A DNA stretch of 64,000 bases from Nocardia sp. XZ_19_385 (GTDB lineage: Bacteria > Actinomycetota > Actinomycetes > Mycobacteriales > Mycobacteriaceae). The notes under the pieces are model-generated. The model was not told the origin of the DNA. It did no database searches and worked only from the letters and a program-made list of their open reading frames with translations. The position numbers and the translations under genes were made by a program. This document shows, one piece after another, positions 35,501-39,947 of the stretch. Positions within the stretch are counted from its first letter, which is position 1. The number at the start of each line of letters is the position of its first letter. The stretch spans positions 124,001 through 188,000 of the forward strand of contig NZ_JACVEE010000001.1 in assembly GCF_015355755.1 (NCBI RefSeq), read 5' to 3'.

Positions 35501-38315
35501 CCGACGGCACCATGAAGTCCGGCAGCCGCTCGGCCGCGAACCGGCGCACCTGCCCGCCGTCGAGTCCGTCCGCGTGCCCGTCGCCCTCGACCGAACCGGT
35601 CCGGTCGGCGACCACGTAGCCGACAAGCTGCTTGCCGCCGCCGCTGTCGCGTGCGACCACCACCGCCTGGGACACCGAAGGATGCTGCGCCAGTACGGTT
35701 TCGACCTCACCCGGCTCCACCCGGAAGCCACGGATCTTGACCTGATCGTCGACCCGGCCCGCGAACTCGAGCATCCCGCCCGCCGTCCAGCGCACCATAT
35801 CGCCGGTGCGGTACAGCCGTCCGCCGGACGGGTCGAACGGATCGGCCACGAACCGCGCGGCGGTCAACTCCGGCCGATTGTGATAACCCCGAGCCAGCTG
35901 AGCACTGGCCACATACAGCTCACCGGCGACCCCGACCGGGACCGGCATCAACCACGAATCGAGCACGAACACCCGCGCATCGGCGACCGGCACACCGATC
36001 GGCACGACCTCGCCGACGATATCGTCGAGGATCGGGTACGAGGTCACGTTCACCGTGGCCTCGGTCGGGCCGTACAGGTTGTCCACCCGCGCGATCCCGC
36101 ACTTGATCTTCAGCGCGTCGACCAGCCCCGCGGTGAGCGTGTCCGCTCCGGTATTCACCTGCCGCAGGCTCCGGAGCGGGTTGTCGGGCAACGCCTCCAC
36201 ATGATCGACGAGCGCGGACAGCAACGGCGGCGTCGCGAACATCTTCGTCACCGACGCGGTCTGCACCAGCCGGGTGATCTCCCCCAGATCCGAGCGCTGT
36301 TCCCCGGCGACCACCAAGGTCGCGCCACCGCACAGGGCGGGCCAGATCTCATAGGTCGACGCGTCGAAGGCGATCGAGGAATGCACCAGCACCCGGTCTC
36401 CGGGCCCCGCGTCCCACGCCTGCGCGACCAGCGTCACCACATTGCGGTGGGTGATACCAACGCCTTTCGGGACGCCGGTCGACCCGGAGGTATAGATCAC
36501 ATACGCCAGATTCTCCGGGCGCACCCCGGTCACCGGCTCCATGCCTGCCGCGTCTTCGGCGACCATCGTGTCCAGGCAGAGCAGCGGTGTTTCGTTGTCC
36601 GGCAACACTTTCGCGGTGGCGGAATCGGTCAGCACGACAACCGGTGCGGCGTCGGCGAGCACGAAAGCCACTCGGTCCGAGGGGTATCCGGGATCGATCG
36701 GCAGGTAGGCACCGCCGGATTTCAGCACGGCGAGCAACGCCACGATCAGCTCCGCCGACCTCGGCAAGGCCACCGCCACAACGCCATCCGGCCGTACTCC
36801 GCGCGCCCGCAGCAGCCGTGCCAGCGCACTGGATCGGGAATCGAGTTCGCCGTAGGTCATCTGGTTGTCACCGTGGACGATCGCGACCGCGTCGGGCGTC
36901 CGCTCGAGTTGCGCCCGGAACAACTCGACGAGGTCGGCCTGTGAGTCCACCTCGGTCGCGGTGTCGTTCCATCGCCGCAGCACCAGCTCGCGTTCGTCCG
37001 CTTCGAGTGCGTCGATCGAGCCCACCGGGGCGGCGGGCGCGGCGACGACAGCCCCCAGGATCCGGGCAAACCGCGCTGCCATCGCCTCGATCGTCGACCG
37101 GTCGAACAGGTCGGTGGCGTACTCGACGTGCATGTCCCAGCCCGCCGGCGCGTCGCCGATATTGAAGGTCAGGTCGAACTGCGAGGCCATCGCGGGCAGG
37201 CCATAGGGTTCGAATTCGACGCCCGACAACTCCAGTGTCGCGGCGGAGTTGTTCTGGAAGCTCAGCAGCACTTGGAACAGCGGATGGTGCGAAGCCGACC
37301 GCGCGGGGTTGAGCAACTCGACGAGCAGCTCGAACGGGATGTCCTGATTCTCGTAGGCGGCCAGCGCCTTCGCGCGCACCTGGCCGACGATCTCGGTGAA
37401 CGACGCCGCGGGATCGACCGCGGCCCGCAGCACCCAGGTATTGACGAAGTAGCCGACCAGTTCGTTCAGAGCGTCGTCGGTGCGGCCCGCGATCGGCGAA
37501 CCGATCGGGATGTCCTCGCCGGCGCCGAGTTTGAACAGCAGCACCGCCAGTGCCGACTGCAACACCATCGACACCGTCGCGCCTTCGCGGCTCGCCAAAC
37601 CCTCTACGGCGGCGCGCATCTCGGGATCGATCTGGAAGACCAGCGTGTCCCCGCTGTAGCTGGCCGCCCGGGGTCGCGGCCGGTCGGTGGGCAGCCGCAG
37701 TTGCTCCGGCAGACCCGCGAGCTCCGCGCGCCAGTACTCGAACTGGCGCGACAGCAGACTGCCCGGGTCCGACTGCGAGCCGAGCAGTTCCTGCTGCCAC
37801 AGCGTGTAGTCGACGTACTGCACCGGCAGCTGCTCCCACTCCGGGGCGCGCCCGGAGCGGCGAGCGGCGTATGCCTGAGACACATCGCGCAGCAGCGGCG
37901 CCATCGACCAGCCGTCACCCGCGATGTGGTGAATCAGCAGCATCACCACGCATTCTTCCGGCGCGTACCGGAACACGCTGGCGCGCAAGGGGATCTCGGT
38001 CGACAGATCGAAGGCATACCGCGCGGCGGCGCGCACCGACGCGTCCAGGTCCGCCGGCTTCTCGTCCGTGATCAGGATCGGTATCTCGACCTGGTCCGCG
38101 TCGATCACGCGCTGCCCGGGCACGCCTTCGGCCTCCACGAAGACGGTGCGCAGGCTCTCGTGCCTGGCGACGACGTCGCCGATCGCCGCCGCGAAGGCGG
38201 CCGGGTCGAACGGACCGGTCAACCGGACTGTCAGCGGCATGTTGTAGGTGGCCGACGGCCCCTCCAGCCGATGGATGAACCACAGGCGGCGCTGCGCGAA
38301 CGACAACGGAATCAT
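17592..38315 (-). CDS. Five-module nonribosomal peptide synthetase, C-A-T / C-A-T-E / C-A-T-E / C-A-T / C-A-nMT-T-TE
   Basis: About 6907 aa. Start at the ATG (38313-38315) or the preceding GTG, behind GAGAGGCGGGCC. Landmarks: C-domain HH-x3-DG at residues 132, 1188, 2755, 4292 and 5331. A-domain YTSGSTGVPKG at 612, 1668, 3218, 4760 and 5814. Carrier serine at about 1005 and 5148 and 6617 (GGHS) and at 2056 and 3600 (GGDS, before E domains). Epimerase HH-x3-DxVSW at 2255 and 3790. An N-methyltransferase with VLEIGVGSG (6190) is inserted late in A5. The thioesterase has GWSYGG (6748) and AHGDF. C3 and C4, which follow the E domains, look DCL-type. C2 and C5 look LCL-type. Colinearity predicts aa1, D-aa2, D-aa3, aa4, N-methyl-aa5. 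Hand-read pocket codes: DAYFVTLVN, DGYFIVGAC, DAYFVAGVF, DVYFAVGVF, DAYFVAGVF, each with Lys517. Substrates not assigned. Confidence 0.95.
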   Translation of the reverse strand: MIPLSFAQRRLWFIHRLEGPSATYNMPLTVRLTGPFDPAAFAAAIGDVVARHESLRTVFVEAEGVPGQRVIDADQVEIPILITDEKPADLDASVRAAARYAFDLSTEIPLRASVFRYAPEECVVMLLIHHIAGDGWSMAPLLRDVSQAYAARRSGRAPEWEQLPVQYVDYTLWQQELLGSQSDPGSLLSRQFEYWRAELAGLPEQLRLPTDRPRPRAASYSGDTLVFQIDPEMRAAVEGLASREGATVSMVLQSALAVLLFKLGAGEDIPIGSPIAGRTDDALNELVGYFVNTWVLRAAVDPAASFTEIVGQVRAKALAAYENQDIPFELLVELLNPARSASHHPLFQVLLSFQNNSAATLELSGVEFEPYGLPAMASQFDLTFNIGDAPAGWDMHVEYATDLFDRSTIEAMAARFARILGAVVAAPAAPVGSIDALEADERELVLRRWNDTATEVDSQADLVELFRAQLERTPDAVAIVHGDNQMTYGELDSRSSALARLLRARGVRPDGVVAVALPRSAELIVALLAVLKSGGAYLPIDPGYPSDRVAFVLADAAPVVVLTDSATAKVLPDNETPLLCLDTMVAEDAAGMEPVTGVRPENLAYVIYTSGSTGVPKGVGITHRNVVTLVAQAWDAGPGDRVLVHSSIAFDASTYEIWPALCGGATLVVAGEQRSDLGEITRLVQTASVTKMFATPPLLSALVDHVEALPDNPLRSLRQVNTGADTLTAGLVDALKIKCGIARVDNLYGPTEATVNVTSYPILDDIVGEVVPIGVPVADARVFVLDSWLMPVPVGVAGELYVASAQLARGYHNRPELTAARFVADPFDPSGGRLYRTGDMVRWTAGGMLEFAGRVDDQVKIRGFRVEPGEVETVLAQHPSVSQAVVVARDSGGGKQLVGYVVADRTGSVEGDGHADGLDGGQVRRFAAERLPDFMVPSVVMVIDSVPLTASGKFDRGALPVPELTSSVAYRAASTLQEQMLAALFAEILGHDRVGADDNFFALGGHSLLATRLVSRIRVVLGVEVPIRTVFDAPTVAQLATRLGDRARPRPALQAGPRPDAVPLSFAQRRLWFLHRLEGPSATYNLPLTARLHGVDASALSAAIGDVVARHESLRTIFVEADGVPVQRVLEPGRMPVTVIETAPAELAARVDSAVRYAFDLSAEIPVRATVFRCGADDCVLVLLIHHIAGDGWSMAPLLRDLSVAYAARLRDRSPGWAPLPAQYVDYTLWQQELLGSAEDPDSLVSEQFEYWRAELDGLPEQLRLPTDRPRPRVASYRGDVVAFGIDAPLRAEVERVAARSGATVSMVLQSALAVLLFKLGAGEDIPIGSPIAGRTDDALGDLVGFFVNSWVLRTRVTAETPFTELVGEVRSKALAGYENQDVPFELLVELLNPARSAAHHPLFQVSLAFQNNTAPALELPGVRFEPYGASIATARFDLFFNIADAPAGQPWNGLVEYATDLFDRSTVEAMAARLVRILRQLAADPGTAVGSVEVLDADERALVLRRWNDTTVPVAEGTIVDAIDARITACPEATALVCGELEFSYRELDERADRLARVLISRGVGPDSVVAVALPRSAELVVALLGVLRAGGAYLPVDPAYPSDRLAFILSDAAPVLVVTDAATAGALPETAAPHLIYDTDMTADEFAPARAAGLGPDNLAYVIYTSGSTGVPKGVGITHRNLASLTAQAWPLEADDRVLAHSSIAFDGSTYEIWPTLARGAAVVVAREARSDLLEIAELAATRSVTKMFSTPPMLSALIDHADSLPDNPLRGMRQIIVGGAEVTGDLVRKLTATSAGVRLLNGYGPTETTACVTSHDIVADAVPIPIGRPLGNVRVFVLDSRLLPVPIGVPGELYVAGAQLARGYRGRAALTAARFVADPFDPAGGRLYRTGDVVRWNRDGELQFVGRVDDQVKIRGFRVEPGEIENQLARHPAVSRAVVIAHDANGGGKQLVGYVVADRSAPGGAELDGADVRAFAAERLPDYMVPVAVLVLDSVPLTANGKVDTARLPVPEITSVARYRAPRTAEERILTAVFAELLGLDRVGVDDGFFELGGDSIRSIQVVSRARELGVEISPREVFEHQTAAALAAVAAGREVSAPVLTELPGGAAGWSPLLPAARFVRELGAGFDSFAQSMLLELPVGIDRAGLTATLTALLERHGVLQSRLIDDERGAGLEVAPAGAVEVDGLLHCVEIPAAEHDSEERSSVITEQVRAATRRLAPAAGVMIQFVWFDSGPAAAGRLSIVAHHLVIDAVSWRILLPDLASAWRDVAAGMTPVLPAVGTSMRRWAHGLAEQAVTPRVVDQLPWWRAVLDAPDPMLGRRPLDPAVDVMATVEQVSVQLPAAASEALLTALPTALHGGVEDGLLAALAAAVTRWRDEAEGRTDCARTESVVIRLEGHGREEDAVPGADLSSTVGWFTSMYPVRVSARAQWDQLCAGGSAAGALVKSVKEQLRAVPDKGMGYGLLRYLNPDTAAVLQQFSPGQIGFNYLGRLTTADLLPQRWQGAGWTPAGDAAAAAAPDPALPALAVLDVTAMVVDTGEGPVLQAVLAAPTGVLTKAETARLAELWRDALTGLARYAATPGAGGLTPSDLTLVRLGQHDIDGLEARYPGLVDAWPLTPMQAGLLFHQALAGPGLDAYHMQVAFGLTGPVEPERMRAAGQGLLDRYPNLRAAFTPGPDGHPIQVVVSGVELPWRTVDLRQLGEADREAAEQRLLAEDQREHFDMAVPPLLRLTLVLLSDERSKLVLTTHHVLTDGWSLPLVIRELLHLYGSGGAVADLPQPPSYRDFLKWLGEQDSEAGVRAWRRELDGVTEPTLLASSVRGTDGDAEIARFEVPLTAEIGAAINRRAGELGVTVNTVVQAAWGIQLAAVTGRHDVTIGATVSGRPPAIAGVDAMIGLFINTVPVRVRFGSGDTVAELLTDLQARQTALLDHHHVGLSEIHQAAGVSVLFDTLIAFESYPVDRAGIAEVTDASGIAITDLRPNAATHYPLTVIAGAEPTLTLYLEYRTDDVDRATVEAMAGRLVRILRQVVADPAVPVVSIDLLGADERDLVLRRWNDTALDVPGSTAVGLFEAQVARTPDANALLFRDSAVSYRELDSRAAQLARVLRARGVGSDSVVAVALPRSVELIVALLAVWKAGGAYLPIDPAYPSDRLAFILSDAAPVVVVTDRATASILPDTTAPLYLDALDPAEAAQPAVSGAAPQNLAYVIYTSGSTGVPKGVGITHRNVVNHVSQGWLTGPAERVLVHSSMAFDASTYEMWAALCAGAGLVLAGELRSDPREMLDLVENHSVTRLFATPALLAVLLDYAETLPGNPFQGLAQVIAGGAELSAALVRRVRATAADVQVLNGYGPTETTVFATTFPADADSASSVPIGRPLANMRTYVLDSWLRPVPIGIAGELYVAGAQLARGYQGRPGLSASRFVADPNDPAGGRLYRTGDVVRWTSAGALEFVGRVDDQVKIRGFRVEPGEIESVLAQHPSVSQAVVVTRDTETGGKQLIGYVVADRADGGEIREFLAERLPDFMVPAAVMVLDVMPLTANGKLDRKALPDPEVTSTRRYRAPASPAESVLVTVFAEVLGLDRVGVDDSFFELGGDSIRSIQVVARARELGVEISPREVFEHQTAAALAAVASGRDAAAPVLAELPGGGTGWMPLLPVARFVRELGGEFDSFTQMMVLDLPVGIDRAGLVATLSAVLDRHDVLRSRLVDDERGPGLDVAPAGSVNVEQLVTQVPVSSETAGSVMSEMAAAVQRLAPGAGVMAQFVWFDAGPDKAGRLAVVAHHLAVDGVSWRILLPDFANAWQEVSAGRTPVLPRTGTSLRRWGHGLVEQAARPERVAELPWWRSVLDGPDPLLGSRPLNPAIDLVADVGHALVRIPVPDTEILLTALPAAFHASAEDGLLAALATAVRRWRELDGVHEESVLIRLEGHGREEDTVPGADLSTTVGWFTSMYPVRVTASGVDWTELRAGGPAVGALVKSVKEQLRAVPGKGVGYGLLRYLNPETAQALQPYSAGQIGFNYLGRFTSTDLLPNRLRGAGWTPSVQAEQLTTPMDPAMGSTPALAALDVNTIVLDTAEGPVLQAIFASPTAIIGESELQELAALWREAVDGLVAHISAGGGGLTPSDVLAPNLDQSEIEVLEQRYPGLTDVWPLTSMQSGLLFHQELAGAGFDAYHMQIVLGLVGEVDVERMRSAGQGLLDRYENLRVGFVTDRRGDAIQVVLDEAELPWRVVDLRELPDGEREAALERLLAEDRDAHFDMTVPPLLRLMVVRTGPNRSELVLTAHHVLLDGWSLPLLIVDLFARYGGSGAPAPAAEYKHFLKWLGEQDFEAGVQAWRRELDGVHEPTLLADSVRGTDQPDTAALPEVARIEVPLSPETAAALSRRSAELGITLSTIVQGGWGIVLAAATGSHDVIAGATVSGRPPEIAGVNSMVGLFINTVPVRVRFGAADTLADLLTDLQARQTTLLDYHHVGLSEIHRAVGVQVLFDTLLVFESYPVDHAGIGAVADTGGLALRDSRPNAPTHYPLTVIANTAPTLTLQFEYRPGSFDRPTVEALAGRLGRILRQVATDPDAPVRSVDLLGADERELVLRLWNDTAAAIEPGRTLVGMFEAQVLRSPEAVALLDADTEVTYRDLAHRADLLARELVSRGVGADSVVAVAVPRSVELIVALLAVLRAGGAYLPIDPAYPSDRLAFILTDAAPVVVLTDHATAGILPDTAIPHLHLDTLELTEAAERVDRAAVRPDNLAYLIYTSGSTGVPKGVAVTHHNVANLVSQRWSTGPNERVLMHTSVSFDVSTYEIWPTLCGGHTLVLTGELRSDPAEMVELIESRSVTRVFSTPGLLPALLDRVETAPGRPLRSLAQAVVGGAEVTTALARRLWELAPEIEIVNGYGPTEATVFATVCVADRGATDGSVPIGRPLTNVRALLLDSWLRPVPVGVAGELYLAGAQTARGYFGRAALTAARFVADPFDPSGGRLYRTGDVVRWNRDGQVEFLGRVDDQVKIRGFRIEPGEVERVLAEHPSVSRAIVVAHDTGNGGKQLVGYVLAERDGVRPDGGQVREHAARRLPEYMVPAAVLVIDSVPLTVSGKLDVRALPAPEFASSAEYRAPRGDDERVLAELFGEVLGRDRIGVDDNFFELGGHSLLATRLASRIRAVLGIEVPIRAVFDAPTVALLATRLDAGAQLRAPLAVRSRPEVIPASYAQRRLWFIHRLEGPSATYNIPLAVRMRGLDVAVLRAAIGDVIARHESLRTVFVEADGIPAQRVLDLDSVEAPVVVADADPAELDSAVATAVRYGFDLSSQIPLRVTVIRPGTPDCVVVLVVHHIAGDGWSMAPLLRDLSVAYAARLGQRAPQWEPLPVQYVDYTLWQQDLLGSADEPGSLLARQFEYWRTELADLPEQLRLPADRPRPRVASYRGDMVLFDIDAELRAGVERLAAREGATVSMVLQSALAVLLFKLGAGEDIPLGSPIAGRTDEALADLVGFFVNTWVLRTRLSPGAAFTEILGQVRAKALAAYENQDAPFDLLVELLNPTRSAAHHALFQVTLAFQNNSLANLELPGVGFEPYNASLAASRFDLFFNIADTPAGMPWSGLIEYATDLFDRSTVQALAARFVRVVRAIATDPGAAVGSIDVLDADERETVLRRWNDRTIELAPDGTLVGLFEAQAARTPAAVAVVCAGVEVSYRELDARAGRLAETLNSLGVVPDSVVAVAVPRSVELIVALLAVWKAGGAYLPIDPAYPSDRLAFMLSDAAPVVMVTERDTAEALPDTSVPCLYLDEPEVAGVVTGCRPVVRPQNLAYVIYTSGSTGVPKGVGITHRNVATHVSQGWLTGPDERVLVHSSMAFDASTYEMWAALCAGGGLVLARESRSDPGEMLELVGKHSVTRLFATPALLSVLLERAEALPGNAFDGVTQVIAGGAELSADLVRRFRAVATEVELVNGYGPTETTVFATTFAVGPDPEGAVPIGRPLGNMRAFVLDSGLRPVPAGVSGELYIAGAQLARGYRGRSGLTASRFVADPFDPTGGRLYRTGDVVRWTPAGTIEFVGRVDDQVKIRGFRVEPGEVENVLAQHPGVSQAVVVARETDTGGKQLIGYVVPERSGPAVGEDELVGQWLRVYDELYSATGEPDGAADDGGVPFDADFGGWNSSYTGGAIALDQMRIWQSATVERIRGLAPRRVLEIGVGSGLLLSQVAPDCEEYWATDFSAATIDTLRRRLGELEEDWVGRVELSVRGADHTDGLPENYFDTVVLNSVIQYFPGEQYLRRVLDGILRLLAPGGAVFIGDVRNLALLTEFSTAVQIARNGGEEPAAVLDRVKRDIAAEQELLLAPEYFPALARVLDFEAVDVELKRGYAVNELTRYRYDVVLRKAPAAPLSVAETPKAEFRDHVWLHALLRDRRPGGLRVTGIPHAGLTGQIEAVQQIQAGRPVLADGPDAASAVGFEGIVGDHAARLDIGLLPEDLHVLGERFGYTTAVTWSATTGQMEAVFLDAATVAERPLTGVYLPEESLAEPARYANSPQAGLLAAEVRRWAGERLPEFMVPATVLALDSMPLTANGKIDRAALPDPELLSGNEYRGPRTERERTLTELFAEILGLDRVGIDDDFFALGGHSLLATRLTSRIRAVVGVDVPVRLIFDAPTVAELATRLGEGGVAGTDFDPVLMLKSSGSREPLWCLHPGGGLGWFYQHLGRQLPDRPVYAIQSRGLDGGPTAGSMQEMVADYIDRMRTIQPEGPYHLLGWSYGGVVAQAMAAELSRRGIPVGFVGVLDSEPPQGAIADADITDEQAMAGIQAWADDRFGDQLEAPVIQELVQRLTKVLVNNCKLWEGYTSPFYDGDLTVFGATLDVTGNRRADVERELEQAWRSYIGGRIEVIEMDCAHGDFDRPETMSLVGRMLHDLM

Positions 38316-38377
38316 CACAGGCCCGCCTCTCGGTTCGTCCGGGTGACCGGCAGGGCGAACCCGCCCCGCGCGCAAGA

Positions 38378-38470
38378 ACTGTCATCGATGCCGACTCGGC
38401 CGTCGCCGAGGATTTCGCTGAACAACTTGATCAAGGTCTTCTCTCGCTCGGTGCGCGGGGCACGATAGTT
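38378..38470 (-). pseudogene. Fossil NRPS carrier-domain fragment upstream of the NRPS start
   Basis: In a frame different from the NRPS the minus strand reads NYRAPRTEREKTL, then IKLFSEILGDGRVGIDDS. This is the conserved A-T linker and first half of a T domain as seen five times inside the NRPS (for example YRGPRTERERTLTELFAEILG, then VGIDD). It breaks off exactly where FFxLGGHS should follow. The residue string then becomes unrelated and stops at 38315, with the TGA overlapping the NRPS ATG. The intervening NRPS-frame sequence (RVRPAGHPDE and so on) resembles the T-C linker. Reading: an upstream A-T unit was lost by deletion and frameshift, leaving the gene to start at its first C domain. 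Confidence 0.75.
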
Positions 38471-38731
38471 TTGGGGGATCTGCTCGACCGCGAAGGGTCG
38501 GCGAGCCTCGAGTTCGTGGTGTGGCCAAACATCATTCGCCGAAGGTTTGCCTCAGTCGGCGAACATGGCTGCTGGTCCTGCTGGGCTAACTCACCGAAAA
38601 GCACTGATCATCCACGCGTCCTCCAGATCGTTTGAAACGAGCATGACGAACACCGAACTCGAGATTGGTTAAGGCGCAGGCTACTTCACGCATCAGAGGG
38701 TCGCGCCGAGCGACACGGACAGGCGAACGAG

Positions 38732-39007
38732 GTGTCGGTGAACGCCACACCGGCATTCGACACGTCGGTCAGCACGAAATCCGGGAACACCCTACATGTC
38801 TCCGCCGCGGGGTCTCGAGGGTGTGCCACCTTCGGCGAGACCGGACTTCCGCGCCCCTGCAGCGCCAGCTACCATTTGCTGGGACGAGGCTACAGCGGCA
38901 GCACAGCCATGGACGACGACGGATGGATCGGTGCCGACCAAGACATCGACCGTTTCCTGCCACGGAATCTCGACCTAGATCTGCGCGCCTATGCACTGAG
39001 AGCTTGA
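38732..39007 (+). CDS. Small hypothetical ORF in a decaying region
   Basis: 91 aa from an unsupported GTG. The C-terminal half reads like real protein (YHLLGRGYSGSTAMDDDGWIG, then DQDIDRFLPRNLDLDLRAY) with moderately GC-biased third positions. The N-terminal half does not. There is no ribosome site and no recognised motif. It may be the 3' end of a broken gene. Bases 38480-38730 upstream hold nothing I can support. Confidence 0.3.
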   Translation: MSVNATPAFDTSVSTKSGNTLHVSAAGSRGCATFGETGLPRPCSASYHLLGRGYSGSTAMDDDGWIGADQDIDRFLPRNLDLDLRAYALRA

Positions 39008-39059
39008 TATCCGCCGAGGGCTCATAGACCTCGAGCCGCAACCCTCGGGCCGCCACGGC

Positions 39060-39590
39060 CTACTTGATGTCAGCGACAGGCGGACCGAAGAAGATCCCAG
39101 CGGATGTCTGTGCGCCACATAGCAACTGGTGTGCGAGAAACTTGGCCAGGCCCGCGTCAACCTTCACCGTTGTAGCGACGACAGTGTTCGCCAGCTCGTC
39201 ACTGAGCGTCGTGCGGCCGAATTCGCCTCGGATGCCGAGTATTTCGCAGACTATCGAAACGACCGGATCCCGAGCCTGGACGACGGTCCCTACCGCGGAG
39301 ATTGGCTATCGGAGGTTGATCGCGGATTCCGCCACGTGGGAGTCGATGCGATCGCCTTCACAGCGTTCGAGTACGGCACACCGGCAAACCTCCGCACGAG
39401 ATCGACAGCGGTTACGGCGCAATCCAGGCCTGTGCGCAGAGCAGGACTATGTCGGAGCTGAGTACTCCGATGCCGACGGTCCACTGCCACCCGGCAGACC
39501 TGAGGTGTCTGTGTACAGATCGGTTCGGGCCCGACCCACCTGCTCCGCCCACCCTTTCAGGTCGGCTACCTCGACTGAAAAGTCGCTCAC
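39060..39590 (-). pseudogene. Frameshifted type VII secretion (EspC-like) gene
   Basis: A GTG at 39590 with GAGGGGG just upstream opens SDFSVEVADLKGWAEQVGRA, a typical N-terminus of Nocardia ESX-associated (EspC/WXG-like) proteins. That frame stops at 39447. In a second frame the homologous-looking helix continues as TGLDCAVTAVDLVRRF, then YSNAVKAIA (to 39290). A third frame then gives SAVGTVVQARDPVVSIVCEI, then LSDELANTVVATTVKVDAGLAKFLAH, ending PPVADIK at 39060. At least two frameshifts interrupt what was one reading frame of about 175 aa. The overlapping plus-strand ORF at 39129-39461 is probably a shadow. No toxin tail could be recognised. Confidence 0.45.
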
Positions 39591-39947
39591 TCGGTCCCCC
39601 TCACGCCCACCGCAATCGGCCACTGTGGCACCCATCGCACCCCATGCGACGAGGACCCTACCGTCCAGTTCACTTCAGCTGCAAGCGATCCGGTCGGAGC
39701 CGGCATCGGCGGCTCGGCGGGTGTTGACAGCTCCAGGTCGAGCTCGGCGAGGCCGGGCCGGAGCTCGTGGGATTCGGGACACTTCCGGTGCTCGCGCCGG
39801 CGTCGCAGTTACCGATAACCCGCGGCCGGGTGCCCTTTCGTGGGCTCGAGAAAGACGAGTAGCTGAACACTCATGCCGCTTCGCTACCAATCGCGAAGGA
39901 TCTCGAGGTGTCACGTTTCAACCACCCACCATTGCGAGGAGGACCCG

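Noticed and set aside
33290..36480. Near-identical 30-40 base repeats in the NRPS as possible CRISPR or mobile repeats
   Set aside because: They encode the conserved A3 motif YTSGSTGVPKG and its flanks once per module, at module spacing (3-5 kb). They are coding repeats.
28431..36944. Second very long plus-strand open frame (over 2800 codons) opposite the NRPS
   Set aside because: Same cause: a GC-driven shadow of repeated A, T and C domains, with low-complexity composition and repeated shadow strings for each module.
38319..39947. Insertion sequence or transposase explaining the decayed region upstream of the NRPS
   Set aside because: No transposase motif, terminal inverted repeats or target duplication could be seen. 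The damage looks like deletions and frameshifts.
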